Positions 34,339 through 43,378 are shown, counted from the stretch's first letter. The stretch: DNA of 64,000 nucleotides from Pseudonocardia cypriaca (GCF_006717045.1 NZ_VFPH01000002.1:310001-374000), one strand, 5' to 3'. A program made the numbers and translations. Notes: generated by a model from the sequence alone, not told the origin.

Positions 34339-35232
34339 TCACCCGGAGGCCGGCACCGGCGCCGACCGGGTCGGGCGCCGCCCGCCGCTCACCTGCCGGA
34401 GCAGCGTGATGGCCTCCTCGGATGGCGACCCGGCCGGCGTCGTGCAGACGATCAGCGACTGCTCCGGTGAGCGGGCGATCGCCAGCGTCTGCTGGGTCAC
34501 CGTCACCGCACCCACGACGGGGTGGTGCAGCTCGTACGAGGCGGCGTCGCACGGGGTCACGCGGTGGTCCCCCCACAGCGCGACGAACTCAGGGCTCTTC
34601 ATCGTCAGCTCGCCGATCAGCCCGGCGAGCAGCGGGTCCTCCGGGTGGCGGCCGACGGCGATGCGCAGGTTCCCGACGACGGCGCGCACCTTGCGGTCCC
34701 AGTCGGCGTACAGCTCCCGGCAGTGCGGGTCGAGGAACAGCATCCGGCTCATGTTCGGCCGGTGCGCCGGGTCCTCCGGGCTGAACGGGTGCAGGTGCCC
34801 GGCCAGCAGGGCGTGCCCGAGCGCGTTCCAGGCCAGCACGTCCGTGCGCCGGCCGAGGACCAGTGCGGGGACGCCGTCGAGGGCGCGCAGGAGGTCGCGC
34901 GTCTCGTCGGCGAGCTTCTCGGGCCGGGGACGGCGCACCCGGGGCGCCCGCCGGGACGCGTCGGCGAGCCGCTCGAGGTGCTCGCGCTCGTGGTCGTCGA
35001 GCCGCAGGGCGCGCGCGATGGCGTCGAGCACCTCGGCGGAGGCGCCGCGGGACAGGCCCTGTTCGAGCCGGGTGTAGTACGAGACGCTGACGCCCGCGAG
35101 CTGGGCGAGCTCCTCCCGGCGCAGCCCGGCCACGCGCCTGCGGGGCCCGAGGTCACGCAGGCCCACGTCCTCGGGCCGCAACCGCGCCCGCCGAGCCTGC
35201 AGGAAGTCGCCGAGTGGGCCGGGTCCGTCCAT
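34339..35232 (-). CDS. XRE regulator with MmyB-like ligand-binding domain
   Basis: This 297-aa protein has an N-terminal helix-turn-helix (GLRREELAQLAGVSVSYYTRLEQGLSRGAS) and the MmyB-type sensor (ALVLGRRTDVLAWNALGHALLAG; RMLFLDPHCRELYADWDRKV; SLIVCTTPAGSPSEEAITLL). The ATG at 35232 has GGAGGG directly upstream. It is divergent from the MBL hydrolase gene, and such pairs are common: the regulator typically represses the adjacent enzyme and responds to a small ligand such as a fatty acid. Confidence 0.88.
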   Translation of the reverse strand: MDGPGPLGDFLQARRARLRPEDVGLRDLGPRRRVAGLRREELAQLAGVSVSYYTRLEQGLSRGASAEVLDAIARALRLDDHEREHLERLADASRRAPRVRRPRPEKLADETRDLLRALDGVPALVLGRRTDVLAWNALGHALLAGHLHPFSPEDPAHRPNMSRMLFLDPHCRELYADWDRKVRAVVGNLRIAVGRHPEDPLLAGLIGELTMKSPEFVALWGDHRVTPCDAASYELHHPVVGAVTVTQQTLAIARSPEQSLIVCTTPAGSPSEEAITLLRQVSGGRRPTRSAPVPASG

Positions 35233-35333
35233 CCCTCCAGTGTGCGGTCCGGTGACCGGCCCAGCCACACCCGGCGAGGGGTACGACAACGCGGGTGTGG
35301 TCCGTCCGGGGTCGCGTGTCCAGGCTCGGCCGC

Positions 35334-36251
35334 ATGGACCAGACCCCGGATCAGATCGTCCTGGGCGACGTCACCGTCACCCGCATCAAGGAGTACTACG
35401 GCTCGGCCGGGATGAGCCCGGCCCAGTTCTTCCCGGAGAGTCCCGAAGACGCGTGGCACGAGCACCGCGACTGGCTGGCGCCCGACTTCTGGAACCCCCA
35501 CGAGGACGAGGTCCACGTGGCGATCCAAACCTGGCTGCTGCGCAGCGAGGGCCGCACGATCCTGGTGGACACCGGCGTCGGCAACCACAAGGACCGGCCG
35601 TACGCGCCGGTCTGGAGCCGACTGGACACCGGGTTCCTCGACAACCTGGCGGCCGCCGGGGTGCGACCCGAGGACGTCGACATCGTGGTCAACACCCACC
35701 TGCACATCGACCACGTCGGCTGGAACACCCGACTCGACGGCCGCACCTGGGTGCCGACCTTCCCGAACGCCACCTACCTCATGCCGCAGCGGGACTTCGA
35801 GTTCTGGGACCCCGCGGGCGACCACCGGCCCGTGCTCGGCCGCGGCAACCAGAACGTGTTCGAGGACAGCGTCGCCCCGGTGCACGAGGCCGGGCTGACG
35901 CAGCTGTGGGACGGGTCGTACCGGATCGACGCGAACCTGCGGCTCGACCTCGCTCCCGGGCACACGCCCGGCTCGTCCGTCGTCGTGCTGGAGTCCGGCG
36001 GCGACCGCGCCCTGTTCGTCGGAGACCTCGTGCACACCGCGCTGCAGCTCGTACAGCCGGACACGAACTCCTGCTTCTGCGAGGACCCGGCGCAGTCCCG
36101 CGCCACCCGGCACGCGCTGCTCGGCCGAGCCGCCGAGGACAACGCGCTCGTCTTCCCCGCCCACCTCGGCGGCCAGGGTGCCGCCGAGGTCGAGCGCAAC
36201 GGCTCGACGTTCGCAATCAAGCAGTGGGCGGGCTTCTCCCGCATCGCCTGA
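35334..36251 (+). CDS. MBL-fold metallo-hydrolase
   Basis: This 305-aa protein carries the metal-binding motif THLHIDH (His122, His124, Asp126, His127), LAPGHTPGSSVV and GDLVHTALQL further on, and VFPAHLGG near the end. The set gives a di-zinc site. It is probably a lactonase- or esterase-like hydrolase of a small molecule. A carboxylesterase gene follows 27 bp later. The start ATG lacks a clear ribosome binding site and may be leaderless. Confidence 0.87.
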   Translation: MDQTPDQIVLGDVTVTRIKEYYGSAGMSPAQFFPESPEDAWHEHRDWLAPDFWNPHEDEVHVAIQTWLLRSEGRTILVDTGVGNHKDRPYAPVWSRLDTGFLDNLAAAGVRPEDVDIVVNTHLHIDHVGWNTRLDGRTWVPTFPNATYLMPQRDFEFWDPAGDHRPVLGRGNQNVFEDSVAPVHEAGLTQLWDGSYRIDANLRLDLAPGHTPGSSVVVLESGGDRALFVGDLVHTALQLVQPDTNSCFCEDPAQSRATRHALLGRAAEDNALVFPAHLGGQGAAEVERNGSTFAIKQWAGFSRIA

Positions 36252-36278
36252 GATCCCTCACGGAGAGGAAGCACCACC

Positions 36279-37718
36279 GTGCCCCAGCACGCAGATCCGG
36301 TGGTCGAGACGCCGGCGGGTGCCGTGCGCGGCGTCCGCGACGGGTCCGGAGAGCGCTACCGCGCGATCCCCTACGCGGCGGCCCCGACCGGCGCCGGCCG
36401 CTTCGCACCGCCAGCGCCGCACCCGGGCTGGTCCGGCGTCCGCGACGGCACGCGGCCCTCGCCGACGGCCCCACAGCCGGCGCGCAACTTCGGCCGGCTG
36501 GACATGACCCCCTACTTCGGGCCCGGCTGGGTCCGGGGCGACGAGTACCTGACCGTCGACGTCCGCACGCCGGCCGCGGACGACGGCAGGCGGCCGGTCA
36601 TGGTCTTCGTACACGGAGGTGGCTTCGTCACCGGCTCCACCCGCGCCGCCCTCTACGACGGCAGCGCATTCGCCCGCGACGGCGTCGTCCTCGTCACCGT
36701 GAACTACCGCCTCGGCATCCCCGGGTTCCTCGACATGGAGGGCGCGCCCGCCAACCGCGGCCTGCTCGACGTGCTCGCCGCCCTCCGCTGGGTGCGCGAC
36801 ACCATCCCGGCGTTCGGTGGCGACCCGGACGCCGTCACGGTCTTCGGCCAGTCCGCGGGCGCCACCCTCACCGGCGCGCTGCTCGCCACACCCGACGCCA
36901 AGGGCCTGTTCCGACGGGCGATCATCCAGAGCGGCAGCGGCACCGGCGCGTTCACCCCCGAGCAGGCACGGCGCGTCACCTCCGCAGCGGCCGCCACCCT
37001 CGGCATCGAGCCGACCGCCGAGGCCTTCGCCGCGATCCCGGACGAGCGCTTCCTGGAGACCCTTCCCGCTCTCACCGGGCTCGACCTGCGCACGACCACC
37101 GCCACCGACCCGCTGGTCGGCCTCAGCCCGTTCAGCCTGGTGCTCCCGGTCCAGCCCGCCGAGGCGCTCGCCGACGGGCCGGCCGCCGACGTCGACCTGC
37201 TGATCGGCACCAACACCGAGGAGGGACACCTGTACCTGGTGCCGCAGGACCGCTTCGAACTCTCCACGGAGACGGACGTCCTCGCCCTCGCCGAGCAGGT
37301 GCACGACGCCCCCGAGGCCCTGGTCGCCGCGCACCGGGCGGCACGGCCGGACGCAACGCCGGGCGAGCTGCGCTCAGCCGTGCTCGGGGAGGCACTGTTC
37401 GGGGCGGGAACGGCGCGCATGGCCGACGCACACGCACGGATCTCCGGCGGGCGCACCCACGTCTACTCGTTCGCCCACCGCTCCACGGCCCTGGACGGGC
37501 GGCTCGGCGCCACCCACACCGTCGAGCTGCCCTTCGTCTTCGACCTCGCCGACGAGCCGTGGCTGCACGGCGACACCGGCCTGCTCGGCCCCACCCCCGC
37601 GCCCGCCGGGCTCGCCGCCCGGGTGCACGGCGCCTGGGTCGCGTTCGCCGCCACCGGGGATCCCGGCTGGGCCTCGCACGACCCGCAACGACCAGCGACG
37701 GAGGTCTTCGGAGGCTGA
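36279..37718 (+). CDS. Type B carboxylesterase
   Basis: This 479-aa alpha/beta hydrolase has the oxyanion loop VFVHGGGFVTGS and the nucleophile elbow FGQSAG (Ser192). LIGTNTEEGH supplies the acidic-residue region and a C-terminal His region follows (GATHTVELPFVF). No signal peptide is seen. The GTG start at 36279 follows GAGAGGAAG. It is co-transcribed with the MBL hydrolase, so the pair probably opens and de-esterifies one xenobiotic or lactone-type substrate. Confidence 0.9.
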   Translation: MPQHADPVVETPAGAVRGVRDGSGERYRAIPYAAAPTGAGRFAPPAPHPGWSGVRDGTRPSPTAPQPARNFGRLDMTPYFGPGWVRGDEYLTVDVRTPAADDGRRPVMVFVHGGGFVTGSTRAALYDGSAFARDGVVLVTVNYRLGIPGFLDMEGAPANRGLLDVLAALRWVRDTIPAFGGDPDAVTVFGQSAGATLTGALLATPDAKGLFRRAIIQSGSGTGAFTPEQARRVTSAAAATLGIEPTAEAFAAIPDERFLETLPALTGLDLRTTTATDPLVGLSPFSLVLPVQPAEALADGPAADVDLLIGTNTEEGHLYLVPQDRFELSTETDVLALAEQVHDAPEALVAAHRAARPDATPGELRSAVLGEALFGAGTARMADAHARISGGRTHVYSFAHRSTALDGRLGATHTVELPFVFDLADEPWLHGDTGLLGPTPAPAGLAARVHGAWVAFAATGDPGWASHDPQRPATEVFGG

Positions 37719-37772
37719 GCGCCGGAGCGGGTGCGGCAGCGGAGTCGGACGTGCATTGGCCGGCCGTGCTAC

Positions 37773-37794
37773 TTTCTGACCGTGCGGCCAGAAA
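37773..37794. promoter_or_regulatory. TetR operator overlapping the start codon
   Basis: A 22-bp inverted repeat has arms TTTCTGACCGT and GCGGCCAGAAA; nine of eleven paired positions match. It covers the GTG start of the TetR gene, so it is a candidate autoregulatory operator for a leaderless or nearly leaderless transcript. Confidence 0.55.
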
Positions 37795-38429
37795 ACAAGG
37801 CGCCCGGTCAGAAGGCCGCCTCCTTCATCGAGGAGGCCCGCCGTGCCCAGATCATCGAGAACGCCATCGAGACCTTCGGGGAGCTGGGCTACACGAACAC
37901 GTCGCTGGCCCGCATCGCCGAACGCGCCGGCATCAGCAAGGGCGTGATCTCCTACCACTTCGCCGGCAAGAGCGAGCTGATCGAGCAGATCGTCGATCAC
38001 GTCTACCGCGACATCACCCGGTTCGTCCTGCCTCGGGTGGAGGAGGAGACCACCGCGACCGGCGCGTTGCGGGCGGGCATCCGCTCGGTCGCCGAGTACA
38101 TGCGCGGCCACCGAGCCCAGCTGCTCGCTCTCGGCGAGATCTTCAACAACGTCCGGACCGCCGACGGACGGCGGCGCTACGGCGTGGCCTTCAACGAGCC
38201 GATCCACGAAGCGCGGGCCGAGATGTTCCGCCGGGGTCAGCAGAACGGCGAGCTCCGCTCGTTCGACCCTCGCGTGATGGCCGTGACCGTGCAGGCCGCG
38301 ATCGACGCGATGTTCGCCTACTGGGTGGCTCACCCCGACCACGACCTGGAAGCGCACGCGGACGAGCTGGCCGACCTGTTCGAGCACGCCACCCGGGCCG
38401 AGCGCCCTCGAGGAACGGCAGACCGATGA
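37782..38429 (+). CDS. TetR-family regulator
   Basis: This 215-aa protein has the TetR helix-turn-helix (AFETFGELGYTNTSLARIAERAGISKGVISYHFAGKSELIEQIV-type region, residues about 25-65) and a helical ligand domain. GTG 37782 is chosen because residues upstream do not fit the family. It overlaps the acyltransferase start by 4 bp (ATGA), so both form one autoregulated unit. Confidence 0.88.
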   Translation: MRPENKAPGQKAASFIEEARRAQIIENAIETFGELGYTNTSLARIAERAGISKGVISYHFAGKSELIEQIVDHVYRDITRFVLPRVEEETTATGALRAGIRSVAEYMRGHRAQLLALGEIFNNVRTADGRRRYGVAFNEPIHEARAEMFRRGQQNGELRSFDPRVMAVTVQAAIDAMFAYWVAHPDHDLEAHADELADLFEHATRAERPRGTADR

Positions 38430-39583
38430 CCCGACCCGTCAGCGAGCCCGTTGCGTCGCCCACCACCTACCCCCGGCTGTTCTACGTCGACAACCTGCGC
38501 ACCGCCCTGACGGTGCTCGTCGTGATCCACCACGCCGCGATCGGCTACAGCAACATCCAGGCCTGGTACTACGTGGAGCCGCCGACCGACTCCTCCGCGA
38601 CGCTCCTGGACGTCCTGGTGCTGCTCAACCAGGCGTTCTTCATGGGGGCCTTCTTCCTCATCTCGGCGCTCTTCGTGCCCGGCTCCTACGACCGCAAGGG
38701 CGCACGGCGCTTCCTCGGAGAACGCCTGCTGCGCCTGGGGGTCCCGCTGCTGATCTGGCTGCTGGTGCTCCGCCCGCTGGTGACCGTCGGCGACTACGTC
38801 GGGGAGCGAGAGGCCGCGATCCGACAGGGCACCGACCTGACGTACTGGCAGTACTACGTGCTCTCGTTCTCACCGGGTCCGATGTGGTTCGTCGAGGTGC
38901 TGCTCGTGTTCAGCGCGCTCTACGTCCTCTGGCGGCGCCTGACCGGCCATGGCCGGCACGCAGCGGGATCGGCCCTGGCCCCGGGCCGAGCGCCCGGTGC
39001 TGTCGCGATCATCGGGTTCACCGTCGGGCTGGCGCTGGCGACCTACCTGTGGCGCATCGTGGTGCCGATGGACCTCCACGTCTTCGGCATGCCCACACCC
39101 GCCTACCTGCCGCAGTACGCGGCGCTCTTCACCGTCGGGCTGGTCGCGAGCCGGCGTGGCTGGCCGGCCGGCCTCTCCCCCACCGCCGGCCGGGCCGGGT
39201 TCGCCACCGCGGCCGTCGCCGCGGTGGCGATCGTTCTCGTCCTGCTCTCCAGCGGCGACGCGATCCTGGGCCACGGCACGTGGGCGTCCCTGGTGATGGC
39301 GTGCTGCGAGCAGGCGCTCGCCGTCGGCCTCACCCTCGGCCTTCTCGTGCTGTTCCGGGAACGCCTCGACCACCAGGGACGCCGTGGCCGGTTCCTCTCG
39401 GTGCACGCCTACGCCGTCTACCTCATCCACCCGCTCGTGCTGGTCGCACTGGGCTACGCCCTCGGCGGTCTCCAGGCGCCCGCCGTCGCGAAGTTCGCGC
39501 TCCTGACCGTCCTCGCCGTGCCGCTGTGCTGGATGGCGGCGTTCCTGGTCCGCGCCCTGCCGGGCGCTCGCAAGGTGCTCTAG
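38426..39583 (+). CDS. Acyltransferase-3 family membrane protein
   Basis: This 385-aa integral membrane protein has ten or so helices and the family start (LFYVDNLRTALTVLVVIHHAAIGY) with the HH pair in helix 1. MGAFFLISALFV and the late YAVYLIHPLVLV segment also match. Members transfer acyl groups to sugars or lipids of the envelope, or act in exopolysaccharide export. The TAG stop lies inside the left arm of the 168-bp near-palindromic element that follows. Confidence 0.87.
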   Translation: MTRPVSEPVASPTTYPRLFYVDNLRTALTVLVVIHHAAIGYSNIQAWYYVEPPTDSSATLLDVLVLLNQAFFMGAFFLISALFVPGSYDRKGARRFLGERLLRLGVPLLIWLLVLRPLVTVGDYVGEREAAIRQGTDLTYWQYYVLSFSPGPMWFVEVLLVFSALYVLWRRLTGHGRHAAGSALAPGRAPGAVAIIGFTVGLALATYLWRIVVPMDLHVFGMPTPAYLPQYAALFTVGLVASRRGWPAGLSPTAGRAGFATAAVAAVAIVLVLLSSGDAILGHGTWASLVMACCEQALAVGLTLGLLVLFRERLDHQGRRGRFLSVHAYAVYLIHPLVLVALGYALGGLQAPAVAKFALLTVLAVPLCWMAAFLVRALPGARKVL

Positions 39584-39748
39584 TGCCCCGCCCCGGAAGG
39601 TTGGCGCGTAAATCGGTGGATCCAGGCGTTCGCGCGAGCTGGCGCCGCACGAGCCTCGTACCGGGCGTACTCGGCTCGTGCGGCAACGCGGCCGGCGGAC
39701 GTCTGGGCCGCCGAGTTACGTGGTGAACCTTTCGGGGCGGGGCACTAG
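39581..39748. repeat. 168-bp near-palindromic element between convergent genes (MITE-like or bidirectional terminator)
   Basis: The ends are inverted repeats: TAGTGCCCCGCCCCG plus [G/A]AAGGTT on the left and the complement on the right. The arms remain complementary inward, with CGTAA-TCGG-GG and CCAG-CGT-CGC blocks and small offsets. A perfect 12-bp stem GCCGCACGAGCC/GGCTCGTGCGGC (39644-39655 and 39673-39684) surrounds a 17-nt loop. Most arm mismatches are G-U wobbles in a plus-strand RNA. It spans exactly from the stop of the acyltransferase to the base before the stop of the opposing TetR gene. CTAG occurs at both ends. Confidence 0.8.
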
Positions 39749-39749
39749 C

Positions 39750-40430
39750 TCATCGCGGTCGGCGGTAGGCGCGCAGGAAGGCGTCCACCCCGTCCGTGAC
39801 GATCTCCTTGATCTCCGGCCTGTCCAGGGAGCCCGCCGGGTCCTGGTCGATCGCGTCGAGGACGAGGCGCATGGTCAGGATGCTGAAGTGCTGCACGGCA
39901 CGGCGCGGATCGCTCACCTCGAGCTCGCCGTTGGCCGCGAGCTGCGCGAACCGTTCCTCCAGCACCCGTTCGGGCTCCTCGCTCGACCCGCCCGGCTGCC
40001 GTGGCACGGACGCCGCTCGGGCGTTCAGCCGCCGGAAGGTGGCGTAGGTCGACGACGGGATGGCCTCCGTCATCAGCCGCTGTATGAACGCGAGCAGGGC
40101 ATCGCGGAGGTCCCGCCCGTCGGTCAGCTCCTGCTCGGTCGCGGCGCGCACGGTCGCGACCAGGGCGTCGTTGACGCGCGCGAGCACGCTCCGGAACAGG
40201 GACTGCTTGTCACCGAAGTGGTCGTAGACGGTGCGCTTGGACACCCCGGCCCGCGCCGCGATGGCGTCGACGCTGGTGAGCTCGTACCCGGAGGAGACGA
40301 ACAGCTCCTCGGCCGCGTCGAGGATGACCGCCCGCTTGGCCTCGGCCTGCCGGCGCCGGCCCGGTGTCTGCCAGGTCGGTCTCGGGGTCGCCACGATCTG
40401 ATCGTATTCCTCAACGGTGCCACACTGCAC
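39750..40430 (-). CDS. TetR-family regulator
   Basis: This 226-aa protein has a TetR helix-turn-helix (ILDAAEELFVSSGYELTSVDAIAARAGVSKRTVYDHFGDKQSLF) and a C-terminal domain of the AefR/TetR_C_7 kind (DAIDQDPAGSLDRPEI). The start is either ATG 40430 or GTG 40394; neither has a strong ribosome binding site. Its stop codon abuts the 168-bp palindromic element. The target is unknown; the neighbouring NTF2-like gene is on the same strand and ends 38 bp upstream. Confidence 0.85.
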   Translation of the reverse strand: MQCGTVEEYDQIVATPRPTWQTPGRRRQAEAKRAVILDAAEELFVSSGYELTSVDAIAARAGVSKRTVYDHFGDKQSLFRSVLARVNDALVATVRAATEQELTDGRDLRDALLAFIQRLMTEAIPSSTYATFRRLNARAASVPRQPGGSSEEPERVLEERFAQLAANGELEVSDPRRAVQHFSILTMRLVLDAIDQDPAGSLDRPEIKEIVTDGVDAFLRAYRRPR

Positions 40431-40468
40431 GGTTCAGTTTTACCTGGGGCCTCGCCGGCCGGTCGCCG

Positions 40469-40966
40469 TCAACGAGCGAGGAACCTGCGCCTGGCCAGGA
40501 AAGGTCCGATGCCCGATCGCCACCACGGCAGCCAGGCGGAAGGCCGGCGCAACACCGCCTGGATCAGCGGACCCGAGTCGAAGAAGGAGTCCCGGCGGAG
40601 GATCGAGCCGGTCGGCGTGAGCCACAGCTTGTCCACCGCCCGGAACTCCAGGGGTTTCCCGCCGAGGGTGGCGCTGATCCGGAGCTCGATGAACATGAGG
40701 TCCTCGTGGCCCGCCCAGCTCACCACCTCGCCGCGGATGTCGGGGAGGAGCGTCACGAGGCGCTGCGCCTCGTCGTGCCACGTGCTCCGGGTCGTGCCGG
40801 GCTGCAGCAGCGGTTGGTTGAGCTCGATGTTCTCCGCCATGAAGTTGTCCCACGCATGCGGTTCGGGCGTGTCCCAGCCCTTGGCGAACGCGGCGAGGAC
40901 CCGTGCGTGGACCCTGGACCAGGCAATTGGCGCGAGATAGCTGCGGACATCGTCTTCGGTGGTCAC
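40469..40966 (-). CDS. SnoaL-like (NTF2-fold) protein
   Basis: This 165-aa protein has an NTF2-type fold: helices WSRVHARVLAAFAKGWDTPEPHAWDNFMAENIELNQPLLQPG then strands with FIELRISATLGGKPLEFRAVDKLWL. Similar proteins sit beside SDR enzymes and act as isomerases or unknown hydrolases. GTG 40966 follows GAGGAG at good distance. A short-chain dehydrogenase gene lies divergently upstream. Confidence 0.78.
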   Translation of the reverse strand: MTTEDDVRSYLAPIAWSRVHARVLAAFAKGWDTPEPHAWDNFMAENIELNQPLLQPGTTRSTWHDEAQRLVTLLPDIRGEVVSWAGHEDLMFIELRISATLGGKPLEFRAVDKLWLTPTGSILRRDSFFDSGPLIQAVLRRPSAWLPWWRSGIGPFLARRRFLAR

Positions 40967-41264
40967 CGCGTTCTCCTCGGAACTGGTCGGGCGAGCGAGG
41001 CTCACAGGAACCTACCGCGGCAAGGGCGACGTCATGATCCGCGGTGCCACTTGATCGATCATCGTCCGGTCGGCACTCACCTGCGGAAACGGGCGTTCTA
41101 CCCCGAACCTGCGCCTTCAACCGCGCCTACCTGGCCCTGCCGGTCCCCCGATCAACAGCACCTGCCAGCGGCCACATCGGTGGCCACGAATCTGCTGACA
41201 TGAATGTCGGGTCCGGGATGCAGCCCGGAGCCGAAGTGACCGGAATCCTTCGGAGGGAGTCGTT

Positions 41265-42098
41265 TTGTCGAACTGGTTCGTCACCGGTGCAGGTCGAGGG
41301 CTGGGCGCGGAGATCGCCCGCGCTGCGCTCGCGGCCGGTCACCACGTAGCGGTCGGTGCCCGTCGGGTGGAGTCGTTGCCGGACGACCTGAGCGGTCACG
41401 AGCGGGTCGTGCCGATCGCGGTCGACGTCACGGACGCAGCGGCGTTGCCCGGCGCCGTGGAGAATGTCATCGCCGAGCTCGGCGGGATCGACGTGCTCGT
41501 CAACAACGCAGGCAAGGCCCTGGTCGGCGCGCTGGAGGAGGTCAGCGACTCCGAGGCGAGGTCGCTGTTCGACGTCAACGTGTTCGGCCTGATCAACCTG
41601 ACCAGGGCGGTGCTGCCGACGATGCGCGCCCAGGGCCACGGGAAGATCGTGAACATCGGGTCGCGATCGGGCTTCGAAGGCGAGCCCGGCGTGAGCATGT
41701 ACTCGGCGTCGAAGTTCGCCATCGCGGGGATCAGCGAGGCACTGGCGGCCGAGCTGGGCGCCTTCGGGATCCAGTGCATGGTCGTGGAGCCCGGGGTGTT
41801 CCGCACCGACTTCCTCGACCCGAGCTCCCTCGCGCTGTCCGCGGAGCGCATCGACGCCTACGACGGCACCCCGGCCCACGACACGCGGGACTGGACCGAG
41901 ACCGCCAACCACACGCAGCTGGGCGACCCGGTCAAGGGTGCCGCGCTCATCGTCGAGGTCACCGACACCGAGAAGCTGCCCCCGCACCTGCTGGTGGGAC
42001 GCGACGCCTACGAGCGCTACGCGGTGAAGACCGACGCCATGACCGACGCCATGGCGCAGTGGCGGGACAAGTCGTTCGCCACCGCCCACGTCGACTGA
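41265..42098 (+). CDS. Short-chain dehydrogenase/reductase
   Basis: This 277-aa classical SDR has the cofactor motif TGAGRGLG, VNNAG and the catalytic Ser...Tyr-x3-Lys (IGSRSGFEGEPGVSMYSASKFA). ARRVESLP after strand 2 suggests NADP(H). The start is TTG with GGAGG eight bases upstream. A truncated SDR copy lies directly downstream. Substrate unknown. Confidence 0.9.
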   Translation: MSNWFVTGAGRGLGAEIARAALAAGHHVAVGARRVESLPDDLSGHERVVPIAVDVTDAAALPGAVENVIAELGGIDVLVNNAGKALVGALEEVSDSEARSLFDVNVFGLINLTRAVLPTMRAQGHGKIVNIGSRSGFEGEPGVSMYSASKFAIAGISEALAAELGAFGIQCMVVEPGVFRTDFLDPSSLALSAERIDAYDGTPAHDTRDWTETANHTQLGDPVKGAALIVEVTDTEKLPPHLLVGRDAYERYAVKTDAMTDAMAQWRDKSFATAHVD

Positions 42099-42119
42099 TC
42101 GGGGCAGTCACCGACCGGT

Positions 42120-42375
42120 GTGTTCAACAACGCCGGGGTTCAGCTGCTGTCCGGCATCGACGAGCTCCGGGTCGACGATTGGCAGCGCCAGATCGACCTC
42201 AACGTCAGCGGTGTGATGAACACCGTCGCGGCGTTCCTCCCGGCACTGACCGCGGCGGCCGAGGCCGGTCGCCCCGCGGATCTGATCAACTCATCCTCCA
42301 TCGTTCATGGCGGCCCTGCCCCGGCACGTGAACCTCACGGAGATCACCCTGTTCCCGACGGCGCAGGCCGCGTGA
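42120..42375 (+). pseudogene. Remnant of a second SDR gene
   Basis: The frame starting at 42120 encodes the middle of an SDR (FNNAGVQLLSGIDELRVDDWQRQIDLNVSG ... DLINSSSI), but the N-terminal cofactor fold is missing. After SSSI the frame changes. The SDR-like C-terminus MAALPRHVNLTEITLFPTAQAA continues in another frame (42307-42375), so the catalytic Tyr-Lys region is deleted. It is a dead gene with internal deletion and frameshift. Confidence 0.75.
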
Positions 42376-42385
42376 GCGGACGGGG

Positions 42386-43378
42386 TCACCGACCGTCGGG
42401 TAGCGGCAGCTGATCGACCCCGCTCCCGGCCGCCGGGGTCCGGAGCCGGGCAGCTCCGTCCGACGCGGGTTCCGCCTGCAGGTGGTGCACGTCCGCGCTT
42501 CCGTCCCCGGCCGGCTCGGCCGTCGCCACCTCGTCCGCGGTGTGCCGGAGCAGCTCGAGCGCCGCGGCCGACGGCGAGCCGGGTGCGACGCCGTACACGT
42601 ACAGCGTCTGGTCGGGATCGGAGTTCACGGTCAGCGCCTGGTAGGAGATCGTCACGTCGCCGACCAGGGGGTGCCGGTAGGTCTTGCTGCCCGTCGTCCG
42701 GCGGTGGACGTTGTGCTGCGCCCAGATCCGCGCGAAGTCCGGGCTCCGTACCGTCAGGTCACCGACCAGCTCGGTCAGGAGTGCGTCGTCGGGGTGCCGC
42801 CCGGCGTCGAACCGCAGGAGGGCGGCGACGTCGGCGGCGACGCTCTCCCAGTCCTCGTACAGCTCGCCCGCGTCCGGGTCGAGGAACACGAAGCGGGCGA
42901 TGTTGCGCTCGGTCGCGGGTTTGGCCGTGAAGTCGGTGATGAGCCGGGCCGCGATGTCGTTGTCGGCGAGGACGTCCAGCCTGCGCCCCAGGACGAACGC
43001 GGGCCGGCCCACGGAGTCGAACGTCTTAAGAAGATCGAGCGTGGCGGGATCGACCTGCTGACGGCGGGCGGCGCGGCTCCACGACGCCGGTGGCGGCGCG
43101 GCGAGGTCGTGCAGGTGCTGGCGCTCGACCTCGTCGAGCTCCAGCGCCCTGGCCAGCGCCTCGATCACCTCGGTGGAGGCCGTCCGGTTCCGGCCCTGCT
43201 CCAGCCGCGTGTAGTAGTCCACGCTCACACCGGCGAGCCGGGCGAGCTCCTCCCGGCGCAGGCCAGGGACCCGCCGCCTGCGGGCCGTGGCGTCGATGCC
43301 CTCCGGCGGGTCGACGCGTGCACGGGCGGCACGCAGGAAGTCGGCCAGCGCCGATCCCGACCCACGATCCACTGCCAC
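42386..43378 (-). CDS. XRE regulator with MmyB-like ligand-binding domain
   Basis: This 330-aa protein repeats the layout of the regulator at 34339: helix-turn-helix (GLRREELARLAGVSVDYYTRLEQGRNRTAS) plus an MmyB-type domain (RPAFVLGRRLDVLADN; RFVFLDPDAGELYEDWES; QTLYVYGVAPGSPSAAALELL). A 40-residue Asp/Ala-rich tail is added. GTG 43378 follows GGGAG. It lies tail to tail with the SDR remnant, so its original target may have been that gene. Confidence 0.86.
   Translation of the reverse strand: MAVDRGSGSALADFLRAARARVDPPEGIDATARRRRVPGLRREELARLAGVSVDYYTRLEQGRNRTASTEVIEALARALELDEVERQHLHDLAAPPPASWSRAARRQQVDPATLDLLKTFDSVGRPAFVLGRRLDVLADNDIAARLITDFTAKPATERNIARFVFLDPDAGELYEDWESVAADVAALLRFDAGRHPDDALLTELVGDLTVRSPDFARIWAQHNVHRRTTGSKTYRHPLVGDVTISYQALTVNSDPDQTLYVYGVAPGSPSAAALELLRHTADEVATAEPAGDGSADVHHLQAEPASDGAARLRTPAAGSGVDQLPLPDGR

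Noticed and set aside
35240..39583. Continuous plus-strand frame over 1400 codons
   Set aside because: Only its last part (acyltransferase) is real; the rest is an out-of-frame shadow of the MBL, esterase and TetR genes.
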